Assembly (NCBI GenBank): GCA_965228905.1
Contig: CBDDII010000003.1
Span: forward strand, 186,001-250,000
DNA from: CALKXV01 sp965228905
Lineage (GTDB): Bacteria; Pseudomonadota; Alphaproteobacteria; Rhodobacterales; Rhodobacteraceae
Length of the DNA: 64,000 bases
Reading direction: 5' to 3'
The position numbers were made by a program, and so were the translations under genes. Below the pieces are notes generated by a model. That model saw only the letters and a program-made list of their open reading frames with translations, was not told the DNA's origin and ran no database searches. Of this stretch, positions 35,186-43,773 are shown in pieces. Numbering within the stretch: the stretch's first letter is position 1; every line of letters starts with the position of its first letter.

Positions 35186-35210
35186 TATTGTTCAGAAGAT
35201 CTGACCAATA
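35186..35210. promoter_or_regulatory. Palindromic site 1: TATTGTTCA-N7-TGACCAATA
   Basis: This 25-bp imperfect palindrome (one mismatched pair outside the spacer) lies 4 bases after the lipase stop. It has the same geometry as site 2 (35237-35261), with centres 51 bases apart. It is probably an operator controlling the downstream Hint-domain gene. A hairpin terminator of the lipase gene is less likely because no T run follows. Confidence 0.5.
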
Positions 35211-35236
35211 GTTATTCAGCCGGGCTACTATCTGCA

Positions 35237-35261
35237 TATTGTTCACGTTTTGTGAACAATC
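35237..35261. promoter_or_regulatory. Palindromic site 2: TATTGTTCA-N7-TGAACAATC
   Basis: The core ATTGTTCAC-N5-GTGAACAAT is a perfect 9-bp inverted repeat about 85 bases before the Hint gene start. It shares its left half-site exactly with site 1 and has the same 25-bp span. A dimeric repressor or activator binding both sites on one face of the helix is the simplest reading. Confidence 0.55.
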
Positions 35262-35345
35262 TCGTGCCAGAAGGCATAACCATCTCGGAGAAACCCTCAG
35301 TCGTCCCTAATTCAGTCACAATTGCCTCTACGGTCGATCTTGGGA

Positions 35346-35996
35346 ATGAAACGGAATGACGCCATGACCGTGGTTAAAAAGATCACCGACGGTGACATCG
35401 TGAAGGCTGGCACCACCGGGCTCTGTGCCGGGGCGAACCTGCGCACGCCCTGCGGCGAACGCCGTGTGGAGTTCCTGCGCAAGGGCGACCTGGTCGTAAC
35501 CCGCGACAACGGTTTGCAACCCGTCACCATGATCTGGACGCAAACGGTCCCGGCGGCGAAAATGGCCGCCGATCCTTCGATGGCCCCGGTCCTTCTGCCG
35601 CACCGCGCGATCGCGCCGATGATGCCCTCGAAACCGCTGAAGGTGGGCGGCGCGCATCGCCTGCTGATCCCCGGCTGGCGCATTGATGACGAAGACGACG
35701 GCCAAAGCTGCCTTGTCCCCGCCCGCGATGTCGAAGGTCTGGAATTCCGCACTGAACCCGGTGACGAGGATGTCACCTATTACAACATCGTCTTCGACAG
35801 CCCCCAGGTCTTTTGTGCCAGCGGCATGCCCGTCGAAAGCTTCTCGCCCTCGGAAGAGGCCTTGAAAGACCTGCCCTCCGACGTTGTGGCCGATCTGCAA
35901 AAGGCCTTCCCCGACCTTGGGCCGAAGTTCAGGGATTATCCCGAAACGCCCTACAAGCGCCGGGCGCGGGTGTCCTACACACCGGACTTTGCCTGA
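35346..35996 (+). CDS. Hint (hedgehog/intein-type) domain protein
   Basis: The 216-residue product (from 35346) matches the Hint_2 pattern of Roseobacter proteins: a Cys (L-C-A-G-A-N-L-R-T-P) opening the domain, E-F-L-R-K-G-D-L-V-V-T-R-D-N-G, and later G-A-H-R-L-L-I-P-G, where the His is the usual second catalytic position. The protein is little more than the Hint domain plus a 50-residue tail. In Hint proteins the Cys drives self-cleavage, but no clear partner domain is attached. An ATG at 35364 is an alternative start. Two matched palindromes lie upstream. Confidence 0.78.
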   Translation: MKRNDAMTVVKKITDGDIVKAGTTGLCAGANLRTPCGERRVEFLRKGDLVVTRDNGLQPVTMIWTQTVPAAKMAADPSMAPVLLPHRAIAPMMPSKPLKVGGAHRLLIPGWRIDDEDDGQSCLVPARDVEGLEFRTEPGDEDVTYYNIVFDSPQVFCASGMPVESFSPSEEALKDLPSDVVADLQKAFPDLGPKFRDYPETPYKRRARVSYTPDFA

Positions 35997-36016
35997 ACCT
36001 TCGCAAGCAACCGCAG

Positions 36017-37075
36017 TTAAAAGCGCCCCGGTGACAATGCAATGACAGCCTCTGGCTCCAACGCCGGGCGTCGTCCCATCACCAGGTCGGCCAGTAAACG
36101 CGCCGCAGCAGGCGCAGTCTGAAACCCGTAACCGCCCTGCCCCGCCATCCAGAAGAAACCGTCCGTCGTCCCGGCCTCGCCGATCACCAGTGACTTGTCG
36201 GGGGCAAAGGTGCGCAAACCCGCCCAGTTCGTCTGGACCCGCGTGATCTCTTCCGAAACATAGGGCTGGTACCGCGCCAGCCCCTCGGCCAGCACCATGT
36301 CATCGGCCCAGGCATCCATCGGCTCCACCGGATCCTCATCCGCCGGCGAAACGATCCAGCCCCCCGCATCGGGTTTTGCGTACCAGCTTTCGCCCGGCCC
36401 CATCAGCATCGGCCACCCCTGAACATCAAGCCCGCCGGGTGCGGGCAGACGCGCCATCGAACGGCGATAGGGTTGCAGCCCGACAGGTTGCAAACCGGCC
36501 AGCACGGCCATCTGATCGGCCCAGGCCCCGGCTGCGTTCACGATCACATCCGCCTGCAAAACCTCGTCACCAACACGAACCTGCCAGCCCTCACCCCGCG
36601 AAATCCCGACAACCTCGGCACCGGTGCGCACCTCGGCCCCATCCGCCCGCGCCTTGCGGGTCAGTGTCTGCAACAACCGATCCGTGTCGATGTCATAGGC
36701 GTCCTCGTGCAGCCCGGCCCGGACGATTCCGTCAGAAAGGATCGGCACCCGCGCATGCGCCTCGGCCACCGGAATCTCAACCAACCCAAGATCGGCAACA
36801 TCACCATCGAAAGCCTCCGCGTCACGCTCCAACGCGACGCCAAGCAAGCCACGCGGCGACAGAACGCCATAAGTCTCGTGCGAAGCGCGCGACGCCCGGT
36901 TCAGCGCCCGCACGGCATCGTTGCCGTAATTTTCCTCGAACATCGCGGCGGAACGTCCGCTGGCGTGGTAACCAAGCACGGATTCGCGCTCCAACACGAT
37001 CACATCCGCATCCGGCGCAAGGGCGGCGGCTGCCGACAAGCCAGCCACGCCGCCTCCCACAATGACAACGCGCAT
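36017..37075 (-). CDS. FAD-dependent oxidoreductase, D-amino-acid-oxidase type
   Basis: The 352-residue protein has an N-terminal dinucleotide-binding motif (V-I-V-G-G-G-V-A-G-L-S), the G-R-S-A-A-M-F-E-E-N-Y segment typical of DAO-family oxidases, and a C-terminal G-Q-G-G-Y-G-F-Q-T-A-P-A FAD motif. It likely oxidises a secondary amine or amino acid; substrate unknown. Its start shares one base with the aldo/keto reductase stop (TGATG), so the two are coupled. It converges with the Hint gene, 20 bases away. Confidence 0.85.
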   Translation of the reverse strand: MRVVIVGGGVAGLSAAAALAPDADVIVLERESVLGYHASGRSAAMFEENYGNDAVRALNRASRASHETYGVLSPRGLLGVALERDAEAFDGDVADLGLVEIPVAEAHARVPILSDGIVRAGLHEDAYDIDTDRLLQTLTRKARADGAEVRTGAEVVGISRGEGWQVRVGDEVLQADVIVNAAGAWADQMAVLAGLQPVGLQPYRRSMARLPAPGGLDVQGWPMLMGPGESWYAKPDAGGWIVSPADEDPVEPMDAWADDMVLAEGLARYQPYVSEEITRVQTNWAGLRTFAPDKSLVIGEAGTTDGFFWMAGQGGYGFQTAPAAARLLADLVMGRRPALEPEAVIALSPGRF

Positions 37076-37998
37076 CAGAGTTCTTCGGTACGGTCGTTGT
37101 ATGGCGGCGGCGTGGGCGACAGGGCCGAAACACGGTCGTACAACGCATCATCCATCTTGAACCCGATAGCCGCAAGCGATGGCCCCAATTGCTCTGCCGA
37201 CCTTGCCGAGATGATCGGCCCCCAGACACCAGGCGTCCGCGCGACCCAAGCCACGGCAAGCGTCGCAGGTGGAACGCCCACTTCTGCGGCAAGCCCGTTC
37301 AACCCGATGGCCGTATCCGCCATCGTCGGGTCCGAGTATCGCCGGGCATAACGTTCATCGTCGCGCAAACGCCCCGCACCGCCCGAGGCGTATTTCCCGG
37401 TCAGCAACCCGCCACCAAGCGGCGAATAGGGACAGACGTAGAACCCCTCGCTGGCCGCCATCGGCAAAAGCTCGATCTGGGCCGTCCGCTTCACCAGGTT
37501 GAACATCGGCTGCAACACCTGAATGTCGAAACCCATCTCGCGCGCAATCCCCCGCGCCTTCATCACCGCCCATGACGAATGGTTCGAAAGCCCCACGTGC
37601 CGCACCGCACCGCTTTCGACATAGGGGCGCACGGCATCCAGCGACACTTCCAGCGGCGTCACCGGATCCGGCTGATGGATATACAAGAGATCGACCGTCT
37701 CTAGCCCCAGCCGCTTGCGGCTTTCGCCGAATTCGCGGTCGATCACTTCCTTCGTCGCGGTGTTCCCGTTGGCCGCCTTGGTGGCCAGGAAAACATCGTC
37801 ACGCTCCGCGGCAACGATCCGGCCCAGAATTTCTTCCGAAGCGCCGCCGTTGTAGGCCCAGGCGGTGTCATAGAAATTGATCCCGGCCCCGCGACAGGTC
37901 GCATACATCGCGGCACTCTCGGCCTCGTCCGTGTTGCCGCCAAACTGCATCGTGCCGAAACTGAACCGGCTGACATCCGCTCCACTGATCGTCTTCAT
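37075..37998 (-). CDS. Aldo/keto reductase
   Basis: The 307-residue TIM-barrel NADPH reductase has F-Y-D-T-A-W-A-Y-N (catalytic Asp and Tyr), the Lys in F-L-A-T-K-A-A, and the catalytic His in Y-I-H-Q-P-D-P. Substrate is unknown. I chose the ATG at 37998 (MKTISGADVSRF). It is cotranscribed with the FAD oxidoreductase, which suggests a shared small-molecule pathway (inference). Confidence 0.88.
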   Translation of the reverse strand: MKTISGADVSRFSFGTMQFGGNTDEAESAAMYATCRGAGINFYDTAWAYNGGASEEILGRIVAAERDDVFLATKAANGNTATKEVIDREFGESRKRLGLETVDLLYIHQPDPVTPLEVSLDAVRPYVESGAVRHVGLSNHSSWAVMKARGIAREMGFDIQVLQPMFNLVKRTAQIELLPMAASEGFYVCPYSPLGGGLLTGKYASGGAGRLRDDERYARRYSDPTMADTAIGLNGLAAEVGVPPATLAVAWVARTPGVWGPIISARSAEQLGPSLAAIGFKMDDALYDRVSALSPTPPPYNDRTEEL

Positions 37999-38053
37999 GA
38001 TTCCTCCGCTTTCCCTTGGACCTATTCGCACATCCATACCCGGAAATGTCAAA

Positions 38054-38071
38054 GGCCGCCCGAAGGCGGCC
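38054..38071 (-). terminator. Terminator of the purine transporter operon
   Basis: On the minus strand GGCCGCC-TTCG-GGCGGCC is followed by TTT. The UUCG loop and GC stem just after the BMP-protein stop suggest an intrinsic terminator with a short T run. Confidence 0.65.
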
Positions 38072-38094
38072 CCTGCTTTGTTCTGCGCATCGGA

Positions 38095-39162
38095 TCAGTT
38101 CGGGATATCGCCCGTGATCCCTTCGACATAGAAATCCATGCCGGCAAGCGTGCCATCATCGGCGACTTCGCCCTCGGCCAGCCAGGCCGACCCGTCCTGC
38201 TTGTTGATCGGACCGGTAAACGGGTGGTACTCGCCCGCACCAATCGCATCACGCAGCGCTTCGGCCTCGGCCTTCACATCGGCGGGAACTGCATCGGTGA
38301 TGTCACCGATCTTGACCATGCCGGTGGAAATCCCGTCCCATGTGTCGACACTTTCCCAGGTGCCGTCCATCACCGCCTGAACCCGCGCGATATAGTAAGG
38401 CGCCCAGTTGTCGATGATCGACGAAACGCGCGGCTTCGGCGCATATTCCGCCATGTCCGACGCCTGACCGAACGAGATCACACCCGCCTCGGCAGCCGCC
38501 GCCTGAGGCGCGGTGGAATCCGTATGCTGCAACACCACGTCAACACCATTGTCGATCAGCGCTTTGGCCGCATCCGCCTCTTTCGCCGGATCGAACCAAG
38601 TGTAAACCCAGATCACGCTCATCTCGACGTCGGGGTTCACCTTCTTGGCGTGCAAGTAGGCGCTGTTGATGCCCCGGATCACTTCGGGAATCGGGAAGGA
38701 CGCGATGTAACCGATCTTGTTCGTCTCGGTCATCTTACCCGCGATATGCCCCTGCACCGCCCGGCCTTCATAGAACCGCGCCGAATAGGTCGAAACGTTC
38801 TCGGCCCGCTTGTAGCCCGTCGCATGTTCGAACTTAACATCGGGGAACTTGCCCGCGACATTGATCGTCGGGTCCATGTACCCGAACGAAGTGGTAAAGA
38901 TCAGATCAGCCCCCTGCAGCGCCATCTGCGTCATCGCCCGCTCGGCGTCCGCACCTTCCGGCACGCTTTCCTGATAAACGGTTTCCACCTTGTCGCCGAA
39001 CTCTTCTTCCACGGCCAAAAGACCCTGGTGGTGTTCATAGGTCCAGCCACCGTCACCGATCGGCCCGACATAGATGAACCCCACCTTTGTCTTGTCCTGC
39101 GCCGCCGCCGGCATTGCCAGCGACAGGGCGGCAAGGGCCGCAATCCATACATGTTTCTTCAT
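38095..39162 (-). CDS. BMP-family ABC transporter substrate-binding protein (nucleoside/purine type)
   Basis: The 355-residue periplasmic binding protein has a signal peptide ending A-A-A-Q (no lipobox Cys). The BMP/PnrA fold follows, with V-G-F-I-Y-V-G-P-I-G-D-G-G-W and D-L-I-F-T-T-S-F-G-Y. BMP proteins bind purine nucleosides or related bases. It is the last gene of a unit that begins with xanthine dehydrogenase, which supports a purine substrate such as xanthine, hypoxanthine or a nucleoside (inference). It is 37 bases downstream of the permease gene. Confidence 0.9.
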   Translation of the reverse strand: MKKHVWIAALAALSLAMPAAAQDKTKVGFIYVGPIGDGGWTYEHHQGLLAVEEEFGDKVETVYQESVPEGADAERAMTQMALQGADLIFTTSFGYMDPTINVAGKFPDVKFEHATGYKRAENVSTYSARFYEGRAVQGHIAGKMTETNKIGYIASFPIPEVIRGINSAYLHAKKVNPDVEMSVIWVYTWFDPAKEADAAKALIDNGVDVVLQHTDSTAPQAAAAEAGVISFGQASDMAEYAPKPRVSSIIDNWAPYYIARVQAVMDGTWESVDTWDGISTGMVKIGDITDAVPADVKAEAEALRDAIGAGEYHPFTGPINKQDGSAWLAEGEVADDGTLAGMDFYVEGITGDIPN

Positions 39163-39199
39163 AAGTCAAACTCCCCGTCAGGTTTTGTTGTTATACGCC

Positions 39200-40132
39200 T
39201 CAGCCCGAGGCATGGAATGTCCGCCCAAGCGACGCTGGCGCATTGGCAGCCGCGCGCCTCTTGTCGGACGAAATGATGACCAGCACAAGAATGGTTATCA
39301 GGTAGGGCGACATGGACAAGAGCTCGACCGGTATGGCGATCCCGGCCGCCTGCAGGTTCAACTGCAAAACCGTCACGCCGCCAAAAAGATATGCGCCCAG
39401 CAAAACGCGCACCGCCCGCCAGCTTGCAAAGACCACGATGGCCAGCGCGATCCAGCCGCGCCCCGCCGTCATGCCTTCGGTCCATTGCGGCACGATCACA
39501 AGAGACAGGAACGCACCTCCCAATCCCGCGCAGGCCCCGCCAAAGGCGATGGCGGCAAACCGTGTGCCCAAAACCGAATACCCAAGCGCATGGGCCGCCT
39601 CGTGGCTTTCGCCCACGGCCCTCAGGATCAGGCCAGACCGCGTGCTGCGCAGATACCACCAGACGCCGACGACCAGAAAAAGCGAGATATAGACCATCCC
39701 GTGTTGGTTGAACAAAATCCGCCCCACGACGGGCAACTCGTTCAATCCGAAGAACTCAAGCCGGGGCGATGCGGGCGGGCGAATGCCGACATAGCCCTGC
39801 CCCATCAGCGATGACACACCAAGGCCGAACAACGTCAGCCCCAGCCCCGTCGCCACCTGGTTCGACAACAATAGCTGCGTCAAGACACCGAACAGCAGGG
39901 CCATGATCGTCGACCCCACAGCGGCGGCGACGAATCCAAGCGCGGGCGATCCCGTCTCGACCGCCACGATGAAACCGGAAATCGCACCGACAATCATCAT
40001 GCCCTCGACGCCCAGGTTCAAAACGCCCGCGCGTTCCACCACCAACTCGCCCATGGCCGCCAAAAGGATCGGCGTCGAGGCCACCATCAAGGCGGCAATC
40101 AACAGAACGGGATTGATCGAACCGAAATCCAT
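39200..40132 (-). CDS. ABC transporter permease, BMP/nucleoside type (second)
   Basis: The 310-residue protein has 8-9 membrane helices and the family's E-R-A-G-V-L-N-L-G-V-E-G-M-M segment near the N-terminus, as in the NupQ/YufQ branch of BPD_transp_2 permeases. Its start shares one base with the stop of the first permease. The two permeases form the heterodimeric channel for the purine-type substrate. Confidence 0.92.
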   Translation of the reverse strand: MDFGSINPVLLIAALMVASTPILLAAMGELVVERAGVLNLGVEGMMIVGAISGFIVAVETGSPALGFVAAAVGSTIMALLFGVLTQLLLSNQVATGLGLTLFGLGVSSLMGQGYVGIRPPASPRLEFFGLNELPVVGRILFNQHGMVYISLFLVVGVWWYLRSTRSGLILRAVGESHEAAHALGYSVLGTRFAAIAFGGACAGLGGAFLSLVIVPQWTEGMTAGRGWIALAIVVFASWRAVRVLLGAYLFGGVTVLQLNLQAAGIAIPVELLSMSPYLITILVLVIISSDKRRAAANAPASLGRTFHASG

Positions 40133-41217
40133 TACGCCCGCGCCTCCCCGCCAATCCGCACCCGGAAATTCGTCAACACGTCAAAGGCCAGGAGGAAAAA
40201 CAACAGCATCCCCTGGAACGCCTGGATCGCCGCCGAAGGGATTCCCAACGACGTCTTTGCCGCATCTCCGCCGACATAGGTCAGCGCCATCAACAAGCCC
40301 GCCAACAAAATCCCGACCGGATGCAACCGCCCCAAAAAGGCAACGATGATCGCCGTGAACCCGTATCCCACGTTGAAATCAATGCTGATCTGCCCCGCAG
40401 GTCCCGCCACCTCGAACAACCCGGCAAGTCCTGCCAAGGCACCCGAAATCCCAAGACAAAGCAGCACCAGTCGCTCGGGGTTCACCCCGGCAAACCGCGC
40501 CGCCCGGGGTGCTTCGCCCGCAAGACGAATGTTCAAGCCCATGATGTGACGCGACAAAAGGATATAGCCGAAGATCACCGCGATGAAGGCCGCCACGACC
40601 CCCCAATGCATCCCCCAGCCTGAAATCAACTCGGGGTTCGCGGCACTTGGATATTGCGCCAGGTTGCGTGACCCGGGAAACCCGGCACCATCGGGATTCC
40701 GCAAGGCACTCAGCGCCGCCCAGGCCAGGATCTGCTCGGCCACGTAGACCAGCAAAAGCGAAACGAGAATCTCGTTCGTGTTGAATTTCGTTCGCAATAT
40801 CCCCGGAATCATCGCCCAGACAAACCCGCCGAATGCGCCCGCAACGATCATCAGCGGGAACACCAGCCACCGTGCTTCCATCGGATAAAACGCCAGCCCC
40901 ACGGCAGCACCGAAAATCGCGCCCATGATATACTGGCCCTCGGCCCCGATGTTCCAGATCCCGGCGCGAAACCCAAGGGACAGACCAATCGCGATCAGGA
41001 TCAGCGGCCCCGCCTTCACCAGCAGTTGTCCGCGATAATAAAAGGCAAACTCTCCCAGGATCGGATCCCAGAATATCGTCTTGATCGCGATCACGGGATT
41101 TGTCCCAAGCGCCCCGAACAAGGCCCCGCCCGCGATCATTGTCGCCAGCACGGCGACCAGTGGCGTTGCCCAGGACCAGGCCCGCGAAGGCGTCGGGCGT
41201 TTTTCCAGCCGGATCAT
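40132..41217 (-). CDS. ABC transporter permease, BMP/nucleoside type (first)
   Basis: The 361-residue protein has about ten membrane helices and G-I-W-N-I-G-A-E-G-Q-Y-I-M-G, the coupling signature of the NupP/YufP branch. I chose the ATG at 41217 because GAAGGG lies just upstream; a TTG at 41238 is in frame but lies in the repeated intergenic motif. Thirty-nine bases separate it from the ATPase stop. Confidence 0.92.
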   Translation of the reverse strand: MIRLEKRPTPSRAWSWATPLVAVLATMIAGGALFGALGTNPVIAIKTIFWDPILGEFAFYYRGQLLVKAGPLILIAIGLSLGFRAGIWNIGAEGQYIMGAIFGAAVGLAFYPMEARWLVFPLMIVAGAFGGFVWAMIPGILRTKFNTNEILVSLLLVYVAEQILAWAALSALRNPDGAGFPGSRNLAQYPSAANPELISGWGMHWGVVAAFIAVIFGYILLSRHIMGLNIRLAGEAPRAARFAGVNPERLVLLCLGISGALAGLAGLFEVAGPAGQISIDFNVGYGFTAIIVAFLGRLHPVGILLAGLLMALTYVGGDAAKTSLGIPSAAIQAFQGMLLFFLLAFDVLTNFRVRIGGEARA

Positions 41218-41222
41218 GCGCC

Positions 41223-41244
41223 CTTCACCGTTTTCCAAATACGC
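41223..41244 (+). repeat. Copy of the 22-base intergenic motif, upstream of permease gene
   Basis: This copy matches the copy at 43693 in 19 of 22 positions. On the minus strand it ends in the ribosome binding site region (GGTGAAGGG) of the permease gene. Confidence 0.55.
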
Positions 41245-41256
41245 ATTTGCAACGAT

Positions 41257-42774
41257 TTACACATGCGCCACCTCCATCCCATGGGCACCGCCCAGCATCA
41301 GGCCGATCTCGTCAATCGTCAGCCCGGCAGCCTCGCGCGGTTCCGACAACCTACCTTCGTTCAAAGCGGCAAACCGGGTCGAGATCTCCATCAACTCGTC
41401 CAGGTCCTGGCTGATCGCGATCACCGCCGCACCCTCCCCGGCCAGATCCAACAGCGCCTGCCGGATCGCCGCCGCTGCACTGGCATCGACGCCCCAGGTC
41501 GGCTGGTTCACCACCAGAACCTCGGGCTTTTGCATGATCTCGCGCCCGATCACGAATTTCTGCAAATTGCCGCCCGACAGCGACCGCGCCGCATTGGCCG
41601 AGCCCGGCGTGCGCACATCGAAGGCCTCGATCACCTCTTCGGCATAGGATCGCGCCTTGCCCCAGTTCACGAAGCCCCGGTTGACCATCTTCATCCGGAC
41701 CCAGCCGGAAAGGGCGGCGTTCTCGACCAGCGACATATCCGGTGCCGCCGCATGGCCCAACCGCTCTTCAGGCGCGGCCAGAATGCCAATCGCACGCCGC
41801 GCATTCGGCCCAAGCGCACCGATCGGCGCGCCTTTCAACCGAACCCGTTCCGGCGCAACCTGCATCTCGCCCGACAGCACCGCCAGCAGTTCGTCTTGCC
41901 CGTTGCCCGCAACACCGCCGATCCCCAGAACCTCGCCCTTGCGCACCTGCAACGAGACATCGCGCAATTCCGTCCCGAAGGCCGTGGCAGACGCGGCGGT
42001 CAGACCATCGACCTCCAACAGCACCTCGCCAAGCGCATGATCGCGCACCGCGGGCGTCTTCAACTCGGTGCCCACCATCATCTCGGCCAGTTCGCGCGCC
42101 GATTTCTCGCGTGGGTCGCAAGAACCGACAACCTTGCCCAGCCTCAGGATCGTCGCCCCGTCACACAGCGACCGTATCTCTTCCAGCTTATGGGAAATAT
42201 AAAGGATCGACGTGCCTTCCGACTGCAACTTGCGCAGGGTTTTGAACAGGATCTCAACCTCCTGCGGCGTCAGCACGCTGGTCGGCTCGTCCATGATCAA
42301 AAGCTTCGGATCCTGCAAAAGGCACCGGATGATCTCGACCCGCTGCCGCTCGCCCGCCGAAAGATCGCCCACCAAACGCGCCGGGTCCAGCGGCAGACCA
42401 TAGGTCTCGCTCACTTCGCGGATACGCGCCGCCAACTCCCGCATCGGCGGCGGGTTCTCCATGCCAAGCGCCACATTCTCTGCGACATCCAAAGCCTCGA
42501 ACAGGCTGAAATGCTGGAACACCATCGCAATGCCCGTCGCCCGCGCCTCATGCGGCGACCCCGGAGCATAGGTCGTCCCGGCAAAGTGCATCTCGCCGGC
42601 ATCGGGCCGCACCAGCCCATAGACCATCTTGACCAGCGTCGACTTGCCCGCGCCATTTTCGCCCAACAGCGCATGAACCTCACCGCGCCCGACCGAGAAC
42701 CCGACCCCGTCGTTCGCCACGACACCCGGATAGGCCTTGGTCAGCCCTTCCAATTGCAACAGAGCCTCGCTCAC
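41257..42774 (-). CDS. ABC transporter ATP-binding protein, two nucleotide-binding domains
   Basis: The 505-residue protein has two ABC domains. The first has an intact Walker A (G-E-N-G-A-G-K-S-T), signature (L-S-A-G-E-R-Q-R) and Walker B (L-L-I-M-D-E-P-T-S). The second has a degenerate Walker A (G-V-A-G-N-G-Q-D-E-L, lacking G-K-S/T) but keeps L-S-G-G-N-L-Q-K. That asymmetry is normal for RbsA/NupO-type proteins. It overlaps xdhC by 4 bases, tying the transporter to xanthine dehydrogenase. Confidence 0.94.
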   Translation of the reverse strand: MSEALLQLEGLTKAYPGVVANDGVGFSVGRGEVHALLGENGAGKSTLVKMVYGLVRPDAGEMHFAGTTYAPGSPHEARATGIAMVFQHFSLFEALDVAENVALGMENPPPMRELAARIREVSETYGLPLDPARLVGDLSAGERQRVEIIRCLLQDPKLLIMDEPTSVLTPQEVEILFKTLRKLQSEGTSILYISHKLEEIRSLCDGATILRLGKVVGSCDPREKSARELAEMMVGTELKTPAVRDHALGEVLLEVDGLTAASATAFGTELRDVSLQVRKGEVLGIGGVAGNGQDELLAVLSGEMQVAPERVRLKGAPIGALGPNARRAIGILAAPEERLGHAAAPDMSLVENAALSGWVRMKMVNRGFVNWGKARSYAEEVIEAFDVRTPGSANAARSLSGGNLQKFVIGREIMQKPEVLVVNQPTWGVDASAAAAIRQALLDLAGEGAAVIAISQDLDELMEISTRFAALNEGRLSEPREAAGLTIDEIGLMLGGAHGMEVAHV

Positions 42775-43688
42775 GCGCTTCGTTCCATCGCTAATCCCCC
42801 TTCAAGTCCCACCATAATCAGCCCAGTTGCCACGCCCAAGGCAATCGCCTGCGGATGTTTTCCAAGCCCGGGATCGCCTATCGGACAGGCAATCCGGTCG
42901 ATGGATGCCTTGGAATGGCCCAACGCCGAAAGCCGCGACCGAAACCGCGCCCACTTCGTCTCCGACCCGATCAACCCCGCAAAGCGGAACTGCCGGCCAA
43001 GAATGCGATGACACAATTCCAGATCCAGCGCATGGGAATGGGTCGTCACGAAGTGTTCCGCCCAATCGGACGCCAACGAAACAAGCTCCGCCGGATCCTC
43101 CGCCACCAGAGTTTCCACCCCGGCAGGCACTTCGGGAAACCGCGCCGCATCGAAATCCGCCCAGAAAATCCGGAACTCCGGCAGGGGTGCCAGAACGCCG
43201 ACAATTGCACGGCCCACATGCCCCGCCCCCCAGATCCAGATGTCGCGCTCCGGGCGCACGACAGGCTCGATCAGCCAACCATCCATCAAACCGGGCGCGG
43301 CATCCGCGCCACGTGTCAGAACACGCTGAACACTCACCGGCATCGCGCCGTCACCGCCGGGCAGGACCCGCGCAACCACGTCCTCCACACCCGCCAGCCG
43401 CGCCGCATCCCAATACTCGGTCACCAGCGTCACCGCACCGCCACAACACTGGCCCACGCCGGGTCCCAGTGGTACACGATCCACGCGATCCACCTGCGAC
43501 GCCATCACATCCCGCGCCCGCTTGATCGCCTCGAACTCCAGTGTCCCGCCGCCAATCGTGCCGAAAACGCCCGTGTTAGTGACAATCATCGCCGTCCCGA
43601 CCCCACGCGGAACCGATCCCTTCACATCCGCGATCACCACCCGCACCGCGGGCACCTCCCGGGCCAGATCCTCCACCGAGAAACTCAT
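42771..43688 (-). CDS. xdhC: Xanthine dehydrogenase accessory protein XdhC
   Basis: XdhC binds the molybdenum cofactor, helps sulfurate it and inserts it into XdhB. The 305-residue product has the N-terminal XdhC/CoxI domain (V-K-G-S-V-P-R-G-V-G-T; G-V-G-Q-C-C-G-G with the cofactor-binding cysteines) and a C-terminal Rossmann-type domain (I-W-G-A-G-H-V-G-R-A-I). It lies between xdhB (85-base gap with a repeated intergenic motif) and the transporter ATPase. Confidence 0.93.
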   Translation of the reverse strand: MSFSVEDLAREVPAVRVVIADVKGSVPRGVGTAMIVTNTGVFGTIGGGTLEFEAIKRARDVMASQVDRVDRVPLGPGVGQCCGGAVTLVTEYWDAARLAGVEDVVARVLPGGDGAMPVSVQRVLTRGADAAPGLMDGWLIEPVVRPERDIWIWGAGHVGRAIVGVLAPLPEFRIFWADFDAARFPEVPAGVETLVAEDPAELVSLASDWAEHFVTTHSHALDLELCHRILGRQFRFAGLIGSETKWARFRSRLSALGHSKASIDRIACPIGDPGLGKHPQAIALGVATGLIMVGLEGGLAMERSA

Positions 43689-43692
43689 GTCC

Positions 43693-43743
43693 CTTCATCG
43701 CTTTTCAAATACGCCGGGGAGCGCGAGGGGTGGAACCCCTCGC
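43693..43743 (+). repeat. Copy of the 22-base intergenic motif plus hairpin, between xdhB and xdhC
   Basis: The motif occupies 43693-43715. A perfect 9-bp hairpin, GCGAGGGGT-GGA-ACCCCTCGC, lies at 43723-43743. On the minus strand the hairpin comes first and the motif ends in the GAAGGG ribosome site of xdhC. It may tune xdhC translation or mRNA stability within the operon. Confidence 0.55.
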
Positions 43744-43773
43744 ACATCGCGGCCGCGAAGCGGGCGCAAACCC

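Noticed and set aside
41026..43011. Open frame of 661 codons on the plus strand
   Set aside because: Antisense to the ABC ATPase and xdhC; no recognisable domain and shadow-like composition.
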